A stretch of 64,000 nucleotides of DNA from JBHJGO01 sp050331715 (GTDB lineage Bacteria > Cyanobacteriota > Cyanobacteriia > Cyanobacteriales > Microcoleaceae), in NCBI GenBank assembly GCA_050331715.1, contig JBHJGO010000070.1, positions 30,775 through 94,774 of the forward strand, read 5' to 3'. Below, piece by piece: positions 1 through 7,338 of the stretch. Below the pieces are notes generated by a model. It was given only the letters and a program-made list of their open reading frames with translations. It did no database searches and was not told the DNA's origin. Both the position numbers and the translations under genes were made by a program. Positions within the stretch are counted from its first letter, which is position 1; the number at the start of each line of letters is the position of its first letter.

Positions 1-3000
1 GTTTGCAGTATGGTGCAGTTCCTGGCGATATCGTGGTACAGGGAGCTGGTAGTAATCTGAGTTTCGGTGACGTCGGCAATATTGTTCGAGACAATCGTCC
101 CGTTGGATTACAGGTTCCCACTGGTCAGACCCTAGCTTTAATTGGGGGAAATCTGAGTTTATTGGGTGGCAATCTGACGGCTGAATCTGGGCGCGTCAGT
201 TTGGGAAGCGTGAACAGTGGAACCGTTGGCCTGTCTCTGGATGAACTGGGTTGGTCACTGGACTATAGCAATCTACAAAGCTTCCAGGATATTGTCTTGC
301 TTGAGTCGGCATCGGTAGATACCAGTGGTGCTCCGGGGGGAAATATCCAGGTTCAGGGTCGTCAGGTAGCCTTGAATAGTGGTTCTGCTCTCCTATCTGC
401 CAGTACTGGCTCCAATGAAGCCAGCTCGTCCATTGATATCAATGCCTCAGAACTGTTCACCGTTGCTGACACTAATGCTGATTCAACCTTTGTCAGTCTG
501 GTCTCTGCTGAAGTTTCACCCGGTTCTACAAATCCGCAGGGGGGTGAAATTAATGTTGATGCTGGTTTTCTGGCAGTTGCGGGTGCAGGGCAAATTTTCA
601 ATTCTACATTCTCATCCGGTGATTCCGGAGCAATCAGCATCCAAGCTGATCAAGTTTTAGTAACAGGCGGGGGCTTGCTTTCAGGTCTTTCAACTCCCAG
701 AGGATTCTCAAGTGCAATTTCTACCAGCACATCATTCCCTGGGGAAGCTGGAGATGCCGGCAATATCCAAATTAATGCTGAGAATCTGCAGGTCGATAAT
801 GGAGCAGTTATTAATACCGATACCCTTTCAAGCGGGAATGCCGGTAACATTACGGTCAATGCAGCGAATATTGAATTGAGCGGCACCTCACCCTCAGGGT
901 TGACGAGTAGTGGGCTGTTTTCCAATGCAACCAGCATCGGAACCGGAGCCGCAGGCGATATTCAGGTGACCACAGAGCAATTATCAGTTTCAGATGGAGC
1001 CCAGATAACAACGATTACGGCGGGGCCAGGGAACGGTGGTGACCTGACCATTGATGCAGTGGAGGTGGATCTGTCGGGAGTCGGAACGATTGCACAATTC
1101 GGGGTTGAGATTCCGAGTGGCCTACAGGTAACGTCTGAAGATCCGGGATCTGGTCAAGGCGGGAATCTCAGCCTCAATACAGAACGTTTAATTGTTCAGG
1201 GTGGAGCGCAGATCGCAGTGGCAACTTCAGGAACAGGGCAATCTGGATTGCTGGAAATTCAAGCAGACCAGGTTAATCTATTGGGTCGTTCTGAACAGTT
1301 GCGGAGTGGCCTGTTTTCTAACGCAATTCAGAGGACGGGGGACGGTGGAACGATTGTTGTTGATTCGAACCAATTGACCATTCAAGCGGGTGCCACCATT
1401 AATGCCAGTAATTTTCCCAGTCTAGATACCGATACTCGCGCACCAGGAGAGGGGCAGGCAGGTAGTATTCTAATTCAAGCCAATACGGTGTCCCTGGATA
1501 GCCCTGATATCAATGACCCCAGTACCATCACGGCTACCACCTTTAATGGAGGCGGTGGAAATGTCACTCTAAATGTACTGGATTCTATTGGGGTTAGTGG
1601 CGGCAGCCAGATTCTTGCGGAAACGCGAGGCGGCGGGGAAGGCGGTAGTCTCAGCTTGAATACAGGTCTACTGGGCCTTAGTGATGGTGCTTCCATGAGT
1701 ACCAGCTCTCAAGGAAGCGGGAATGCCGGTCAAATCGAAATCACAGCGGGTACTGTCGTGATTAGTAATCAAAGTCAGATCCTGAGCGAATCGCAGGCTG
1801 GAGCTTCGGGCAATGGGGGCAGTATTATCGTTACGGGGCCGCTTTTGAGCTTGGTTAACCAGGGCATTTTGAGTACCAGCACAGAATCATCTGGTCAAGC
1901 GGGGAATGTTAATATTCAAACCCAAGTGACCCAGGTTGATCGATCCAGCCGAGTTCTGAGTGAAGCTGAGGAGACTGCAACCGGAGCAGGGGGGAACTTA
2001 AATTTGACAACCGATCAACTCATTCTCACTAATGGTGGTGTGATCAGTACCAGTACCCTGGGGACAGGGGATGCTGGCAGCACAACAGTGAATGCAACTA
2101 CCGTCGATATTGATGGCGTGAGTACTGATAGCTCCAGTGGGATCTTTAGCGGCTCTAGTGAAGGTACAATAGGTCAGGGAGGACAGATTGTATTGAACGT
2201 GGGCCAACTGAATCTGGCAAACGGAGGCGTGGTCAACACCAATACCGGGGGAACTGGAAATGCAGGAAGTATCCAAATCTCTACGGATTGGGCAAACTTG
2301 CAGAACAATGGCAGCATTCTCAGTGAAGCGAGAACGGGTTCAACTGGAGATGGCGGCAATATCAATGTATCAGTGAATAATATTCTGACCCTCAGAGATA
2401 GCGGCCAGATCTCTACCAGCAGTGAAGGATTAGGCCAAGCTGGGAATATTACTGCTAATGCTAGTCAGATTCAACTGGATCGAGGGGAAATTACTGCCAC
2501 GTCGGTGGAGACGGGGGGAGGTGATATCGGCCTGACAACGAATTTTCTGGAAATGCAAAATGGTAGTCTGATCAGTACCAGCGTAACCGATAGTACGGGT
2601 GGGGGGGGTGACTTGACTATTGAGAGAGATTTTGTTCTGGCTCAAGCCGGCAGTACCATTGAGGCCGATGCCGTATTTGGGCCTGGCGGAAATATTACGA
2701 TTTTGACCCAAGGAATCTTTCTAGCAGGGGGGAGCCGGATTACTGCCAGTTCAGAGTTCGGTGTTGATGGAATTGTTGACATTTCCAATCCTGATACGGA
2801 GCGAAAAGTTGGAACGGTGCAGCTACCAGAAAAGGTGACCGATGTCTCTCAGTTAATTGCCACCGGATGTGCCACGGATGCCCGCAATAGCTTTGTGGTG
2901 ACTGGTCGAGGAGGGTTGCCAGAGGATCCACAACAAATCCTCCAAGGAGAGGTGGTATGGTCAGATTTGCGTTCGGATTTGCGTCAGTCCGAGGTAGTGA

Positions 3001-3224
3001 CCCAGCCCAGTTCGTCAGGTAATCGCCTGGGTCTGACCCAAGATCCTGATCAAGGGCCACAATCTCAAACTACTTCTACTCCTATCGTTGAAGCACAGGC
3101 TTGGATTATGAATGCCCAAGGAAATCTAGAGTTGGTTGCTCGGTCTCCTGGGGTTGCCTATTCTTCTAATCGTCCCATTCACCAACCCTTAAGCTGTGTC
3201 GGGGTGAGGACTCACCATGAATAG
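1..3224 (+). CDS. Filamentous haemagglutinin-like / S-layer-type exoprotein, 3' part
   Basis: The frame is open from the left edge, so the N-terminal part (where a two-partner-secretion domain and signal peptide would be expected) lies outside the window. The visible 1,070 or so residues are very rich in Gly, Ser, Thr, Asn and Gln. They repeat about every 20-60 residues a pattern of the type GxGGxIxI or GNAGxIxI followed by NGGxISTST, which is typical of right-handed beta-helix passengers in cyanobacteria. Near the C-terminus there is a conserved-looking tail with Cys (TGCATDARNSFVVTGRGG), then a short non-repetitive region. By family, it should be secreted through an FhaC/TpsB-like outer-membrane pore; no such pore is encoded in the window. 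Its stop codon overlaps the start of the CHAT gene by 8 bp, so the two are probably co-translated. The first in-frame TTG at position 3 is not a credible start. Confidence 0.85.
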   Translation, partial: LQYGAVPGDIVVQGAGSNLSFGDVGNIVRDNRPVGLQVPTGQTLALIGGNLSLLGGNLTAESGRVSLGSVNSGTVGLSLDELGWSLDYSNLQSFQDIVLLESASVDTSGAPGGNIQVQGRQVALNSGSALLSASTGSNEASSSIDINASELFTVADTNADSTFVSLVSAEVSPGSTNPQGGEINVDAGFLAVAGAGQIFNSTFSSGDSGAISIQADQVLVTGGGLLSGLSTPRGFSSAISTSTSFPGEAGDAGNIQINAENLQVDNGAVINTDTLSSGNAGNITVNAANIELSGTSPSGLTSSGLFSNATSIGTGAAGDIQVTTEQLSVSDGAQITTITAGPGNGGDLTIDAVEVDLSGVGTIAQFGVEIPSGLQVTSEDPGSGQGGNLSLNTERLIVQGGAQIAVATSGTGQSGLLEIQADQVNLLGRSEQLRSGLFSNAIQRTGDGGTIVVDSNQLTIQAGATINASNFPSLDTDTRAPGEGQAGSILIQANTVSLDSPDINDPSTITATTFNGGGGNVTLNVLDSIGVSGGSQILAETRGGGEGGSLSLNTGLLGLSDGASMSTSSQGSGNAGQIEITAGTVVISNQSQILSESQAGASGNGGSIIVTGPLLSLVNQGILSTSTESSGQAGNVNIQTQVTQVDRSSRVLSEAEETATGAGGNLNLTTDQLILTNGGVISTSTLGTGDAGSTTVNATTVDIDGVSTDSSSGIFSGSSEGTIGQGGQIVLNVGQLNLANGGVVNTNTGGTGNAGSIQISTDWANLQNNGSILSEARTGSTGDGGNINVSVNNILTLRDSGQISTSSEGLGQAGNITANASQIQLDRGEITATSVETGGGDIGLTTNFLEMQNGSLISTSVTDSTGGGGDLTIERDFVLAQAGSTIEADAVFGPGGNITILTQGIFLAGGSRITASSEFGVDGIVDISNPDTERKVGTVQLPEKVTDVSQLIATGCATDARNSFVVTGRGGLPEDPQQILQGEVVWSDLRSDLRQSEVVTQPSSSGNRLGLTQDPDQGPQSQTTSTPIVEAQAWIMNAQGNLELVARSPGVAYSSNRPIHQPLSCVGVRTHHE

Positions 3225-5895
3225 ATCAAGGGCAACTTCGTTAAAAATAGCGGTGGTGCAGTTTGGCAATAGATTCCGAAGCAGCTTTAGAAATAGCTTC
3301 AGAAATAAAGGGATTCGCTTGCTGCGACGAACGCAGTTCAGTCTTCTGCTGGGATTCTTGACCCTGGCATTGGTGACCCATCCCATTGACTTGGTGCTGT
3401 CTGCCCTTCCTTCTAGTCCTTCCAGTACTTTGCAGGTTGCGGTGTCTGCAACCGATTGGCTAGATCAAGGACGGATTTCCTATCAGGCTGGTCGATATCT
3501 AGAATCCAAGCAGGCTTGGCAGGAGGCGGTTCGAGCATTTCAGCAACAGCAGGATACCGTGGGGGAGGCTTGGAGCTTAAGTTATCTTTCGCTAGCCCAC
3601 CAAGCTCTAGGGGAATGGTCAGCAGCAGAGTCTGCAATCAATCGAAGCTTAGGAATTTTGCAGCAGACGACCGATGAACCGAAAATTTTGGGTCAAGCGC
3701 TGATGACTCAAGGACAACTCTATTGCGCCCAGGGGAAAACTCTAGAGGCCCTGGAGAGTTGGGAAGCGGCAGAGGCCATGTACCAACAAGCACAGGATCA
3801 GGAGGGACAGTGGGGCAGTCAGATTAACCAGGCCCAAGCTCTTAAATCTCTAGGGCTCTATCGACGATCGTATAAACTCTTGAGGAATCTTGAGTTAGAC
3901 TTGGTAGAACAGCCTGATTCCCTACTCAAACTTCAAGGACTACACAGTTTGGGCAATACTCTAAGGCTCCTAGGCAACTTTGACTCAGCTCAGCAGATGC
4001 TAGAGCAAGGTCTAGAGATGGCTGAACGTCTGGATGCAACTTCAAAAATTGCGGAGATCCAAATGGACTTGGGTACAGTCTACAGGAGTCTCCAGCAGCC
4101 TCAAAGTGCTTTAACCCTCTATCAGCAGGCGATCGCCAATGCCCTCACCCCAGCTCTAAAGTTGGAAACGCAACTCAATCAACTCCGCCTCCAAATTCAA
4201 TCCCCGGACTTACCTAACGCTAGTCCCCTGAATCCTCTGATTGCTGAGCTCAGTACTGAGCTTCGCAGGCTTCCCGCTAGTCGGGTTTCTGTGGATGCTG
4301 CCATTAACTTTGCCACTAGCCTTGCGGGTTTACAAGAGGAGTCTGAGTTCCCTGCTCAGTCCATTGTTATGATGCAGCTTGAGATTCTAACTCAAGCACT
4401 ACAAGATGCCCAAACCCTGGAAGATCAACATGCTGAAGCTGCTGTTCTCGTTCAATTGGGTCGAGCCCAGGAGCAAGCTCAGGAGAGGTCTGAGGCGCTG
4501 GCGTTGACCCAACAAGGGTTGCAGATTGCTCAGAGTATTAATGCCTCTGAGGTAGCGGCTCAAGCCGCTTGGCAGTTGGGTCGGCTGCTAAAGCAGCAGG
4601 GGGATCTCTCCAATGCTCTGATTGCCTATCGAAGTGCTTATGATATCCTCCAGGTATTACGCAACGATTTGGTCGCAGTGAGTGCTAGCGTTCAGTTTTC
4701 CTTTCAGGAAACGATTGAGCCTGTCTATCGGGAGCTAGTTTCCCTCCTCCTGCAGCCAACAAACCCCTCAACTTTGGTGTCAGAAGATCAGATTCGAGAA
4801 GCTCAGACTGTAATCGAAGCCCTACGAGTCGCCGAATTGGACAATTTCTTCAAGGAAGCCTGTCTCATAACTGAGCCGATTCAGATTGACCAGGTGGACA
4901 AGACTGCTGCGGTGATCTATCCCATACTCCTCCCAGATCGGCTAGAGGTGATTGCCTCTCTACCTCAACAGCCATTACAGCATTACGCTGTTCCTTTGCC
5001 GCAAGAACAACTGCTTCCCATTCTGAGCCAGATGCGTCAGTCCCTCCATCCTGCCTTCTCTGATCAAGAGCGTCTGGAGCTATATCAAGCAGGCTACGAT
5101 TGGATGATCCGTCCCATTGAACCCGAGTTAGAACGGCTTGGCATCGAAACCCTTGTTTTTGTCCTGGATAGCGAGTTAAGAGATCTGCCAATGTCAGCAC
5201 TGTTCGATGGGCAACAATACCTGGTTGAAAAGTACAATATTGCTTTGAGTCCTGGGTTGCAACTGTTTGAGACCCGTCCTTTAGAGCTGACGAAGCAAGA
5301 GGCGATCGCTGCTGGGCTAAGTGAGGCCCGTCAAGGGTTTTCTCCACTGCCCGGTGTTCAGCAGGAGATCCAGCAGATCTCAACGGAGGTCTCCACCGAG
5401 GTTATCTTGAATCAATCCTTTACAACAGAGAACCTAAAGGAAGCCATTCAATCATCTCCAGCTCAAATTGTCCATCTTGCAACTCACGGTCAATTCAGCA
5501 GTCAGGCAAATGAAACATTTGTGGTGACCTGGGATGGCAGGATTAACGTCTTGGATTTTGATACTCTGTTGCGATCAAGGGAAGTAGGCAGTCAGGTTCC
5601 AGTTGATTTACTGGTGTTGAGTGCTTGTCAAACGGCTCAGGGAGATCGACAGGCAGCTCTGGGTTTGGCTGGGGTAGCCGTTCGTTCTGGCGCACGGAGT
5701 ACAGTTGCCAGTCTGTGGGCGGTTTGGGATGAATCAACCACTGAGTTGATGGCAGAGTTCTACGAGCAGTTGGGCCAGCCAGGAATGACCAAATCAGCAG
5801 CACTGCGACAGTCTCAGTTGAAGCTGATTCAAGGGGGTGAATATTCTCATCCGACCTACTGGGCCCCCTTTGTTTTAGTTGGCAATTGGCAGTGA
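3217..5895 (+). CDS. Exported TPR-CHAT domain protein (copy 1)
   Basis: An 892-residue protein. After a basic N-terminus comes a hydrophobic segment (about residues 40-60) that looks like a signal peptide or anchor. TPR-like helical repeats follow from about 75 to 500, then a C-terminal CHAT (caspase-HetF-associated-with-TPR) peptidase-like domain. The predicted catalytic dyad is intact: His757 in HLATHGQF and Cys804 in VLSACQTAQG. The conserved ARSTVASLW and the terminal WAPFVLVGNWQ are also present. The ATG lies inside the last codons of the exoprotein gene (ATGAATAG overlap), which argues for translational coupling. Many cyanobacteria have such CHAT genes beside secreted haemagglutinin-like proteins; the substrate is unknown. 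A second copy lies at 33201-36245. Proteolytic activity is inferred from the motifs only. Confidence 0.88.
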   Translation: MNRSRATSLKIAVVQFGNRFRSSFRNSFRNKGIRLLRRTQFSLLLGFLTLALVTHPIDLVLSALPSSPSSTLQVAVSATDWLDQGRISYQAGRYLESKQAWQEAVRAFQQQQDTVGEAWSLSYLSLAHQALGEWSAAESAINRSLGILQQTTDEPKILGQALMTQGQLYCAQGKTLEALESWEAAEAMYQQAQDQEGQWGSQINQAQALKSLGLYRRSYKLLRNLELDLVEQPDSLLKLQGLHSLGNTLRLLGNFDSAQQMLEQGLEMAERLDATSKIAEIQMDLGTVYRSLQQPQSALTLYQQAIANALTPALKLETQLNQLRLQIQSPDLPNASPLNPLIAELSTELRRLPASRVSVDAAINFATSLAGLQEESEFPAQSIVMMQLEILTQALQDAQTLEDQHAEAAVLVQLGRAQEQAQERSEALALTQQGLQIAQSINASEVAAQAAWQLGRLLKQQGDLSNALIAYRSAYDILQVLRNDLVAVSASVQFSFQETIEPVYRELVSLLLQPTNPSTLVSEDQIREAQTVIEALRVAELDNFFKEACLITEPIQIDQVDKTAAVIYPILLPDRLEVIASLPQQPLQHYAVPLPQEQLLPILSQMRQSLHPAFSDQERLELYQAGYDWMIRPIEPELERLGIETLVFVLDSELRDLPMSALFDGQQYLVEKYNIALSPGLQLFETRPLELTKQEAIAAGLSEARQGFSPLPGVQQEIQQISTEVSTEVILNQSFTTENLKEAIQSSPAQIVHLATHGQFSSQANETFVVTWDGRINVLDFDTLLRSREVGSQVPVDLLVLSACQTAQGDRQAALGLAGVAVRSGARSTVASLWAVWDESTTELMAEFYEQLGQPGMTKSAALRQSQLKLIQGGEYSHPTYWAPFVLVGNWQ
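3271..3306 (+). repeat. 12-bp in-frame tandem repeat, three copies
   Basis: Three degenerate 12-bp units (3271-3282, 3283-3294, 3295-3306; consensus AGCTTYAGAAAT for the last two) encode RFRS-SFRN-SFRN just before the hydrophobic export segment of the CHAT protein. The second CHAT gene has a similar repeat at the same relative place. Confidence 0.6.
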
Positions 5896-5932
5896 ACAGT
5901 AGCCAAGATGTTTCAGGGAAAGATCTATGATT

Positions 5933-5974
5933 GATGCGATAGAAAGTTTACATGACCTTTAACAATATCGCATC
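5933..5974. other. Inverted repeat between CHAT and DUF928 genes
   Basis: GATGCGATA (5933-5941) and TATCGCATC (5966-5974) form a perfect 9-bp inverted repeat around a 24-nt spacer. There is no T-run, so it is not a typical intrinsic terminator; it could be an mRNA hairpin or an operator. Confidence 0.4.
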
Positions 5975-6025
5975 AGATTTGTCAAGAATTCACATGATTC
6001 CCGTCTAATTTCAAATAAGATAGTT

Positions 6026-6793
6026 ATGGTATCACGTATCATGCCCGCTTCACAAGCATACAGGAGGTTAAGGGTGCTTTCCAATATCAGCACAGTTCTT
6101 CTTAGTCCAACGTCACTTCGATTGGCGATGTCACTCGGTCTCATTTTCTCAGCCTTTTTCGCCGATCCTGCATCTGCCCAATTGTTTAAGCCTCAAAGAA
6201 ATGGAGCTCCTGCTACTGCTAGAGGGGGAGGAGCCAGGGGTGCTTGTCCAACTGATCTAGCTGAGGCAAAGCCTCTAATTCCCGTACTTCCCGAGGCTCA
6301 GGCGAGTCCCACCATCAGCGACCGCCCCGCACTCTTCGTTTATGTGCCTGAAGCTTCGGTTCAGAGGGCTTTCTTTAGTCTTGAGGATGAATCTGGGCAG
6401 TCCGTGTATCAAAGTAAGTTCGAGCTGCCTCAGGATTCCGGCATTCTTAAGATTACTCTTCCTAAAACGGCTCCAGCTTTGGAAATTGGTAAGCGGTATC
6501 TCTGGTCTCTGGTGATGATCTGTGGAGAGGAACTAGAACCGGATAGTCCTATGATTACAGGCTGGATGGAACGTCAGCAACCTCTAGACGGTTCGACCAG
6601 TGCTCCTGTCTCCCTCAATCAAGCCGCTATTCTGGGCCAGGCGGGGCTATGGTATGATATGATCGATGTCCTTGCTCAGCTCAAGCAAACGCAACCTGAC
6701 GATTCAACCATACTTCAGGTTTGGAGAACTGAGTTGATCTCTGCCGGATTGGAGGAAATCGTAGACCAACCCTTCCTCGACCCAGGTGATTGA
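6026..6793 (+). CDS. DUF928 domain-containing exported protein (copy 1)
   Basis: A 255-residue protein with a basic start, a hydrophobic stretch and an Ala-x-Ala type cleavage region (about residues 35-52, ending ADPASAQ), so it is predicted to be exported. The mature part matches the cyanobacterial DUF928 family as I know it: a Gly/Arg-rich linker, LIPVLPEAQ, then LFVYVPE, a beta-rich middle and the PDSPMITGWMER element, with a helical C-terminus (LWYDMIDVLAQLK). The function of the family is unknown. It is commonly found beside CHAT, haemagglutinin-like and CHASE2 genes, as here. It lies 130 bp after the CHAT gene on the same strand. Internal ATGs (for example MSLGLIF) could be the true start. 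A paralogue is at 25694-26407. Confidence 0.85.
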   Translation: MVSRIMPASQAYRRLRVLSNISTVLLSPTSLRLAMSLGLIFSAFFADPASAQLFKPQRNGAPATARGGGARGACPTDLAEAKPLIPVLPEAQASPTISDRPALFVYVPEASVQRAFFSLEDESGQSVYQSKFELPQDSGILKITLPKTAPALEIGKRYLWSLVMICGEELEPDSPMITGWMERQQPLDGSTSAPVSLNQAAILGQAGLWYDMIDVLAQLKQTQPDDSTILQVWRTELISAGLEEIVDQPFLDPGD

Positions 6794-6879
6794 CGACGCG
6801 TTAGACGATGTACCCATTCTTGTTGCACCCGCCATCTTTATCCGTTGGGTTCTAGACGTTCGGTGAACTTAGATTTTTC

Positions 6880-7209
6880 ATGTTGACTTCAGTTCGACAG
6901 TGGATGAAGCAATGGCGATTTGTGTTGGCGATTGCTCCCAGTATCACAGGCTTAATCATGCTGGGAGGAACCGTTGGTCTGTTCCAGTTGTTGGAATGGA
7001 CTAGCTTTGATCTGATGTTTCGGGCACGATCACCGGAGCCGATTGACAAACGGATCCTGGTGATCACAATCAGCGATGAGGATATCAATGATCTGGGAAA
7101 ATGGCCCCTCAGTGATGGATTAATCGCCCAGTTGATTCAGAAAATTAATGCCTACGGGCCTCGAGCGATTGGTTTGGATATTTATCGAGATTTGGCCGTT
7201 GAACCGTGA
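6880..7209 (+). CDS. CHASE2 hybrid histidine kinase, N-terminal fragment (before in-frame TGA)
   Basis: The first 109 residues of a CHASE2 sensor: a transmembrane segment (about 15-35), then the start of the CHASE2 domain (FDLMFRARSPE, LVITISDEDI, RAIGLDIYRDL). The frame stops at TGA 7207-7209 right after AVEP. It continues without another stop, in the same frame, through 7210-9690. In the paralogous CHASE2 protein at 28772-30859 the matching place reads EPGHQDLQ. A Gly codon GGA changed to TGA would explain the stop. This is one gene in two pieces: a pseudogene, a sequencing error, or (less likely) read-through. Confidence 0.75.
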   Translation: MLTSVRQWMKQWRFVLAIAPSITGLIMLGGTVGLFQLLEWTSFDLMFRARSPEPIDKRILVITISDEDINDLGKWPLSDGLIAQLIQKINAYGPRAIGLDIYRDLAVEP

Positions 7210-7338
7210 AATCAGGAGTGGCTCGACGTTATCCGCTCTACCCCAAATCTTATCGGCATTCAAAAGCTGACCGGTAACCCAGTTCCCCCCAATCCACTCT
7301 TAGCGGAGCTTGGCCAGATTTCTCTAGCTGACATCGTC

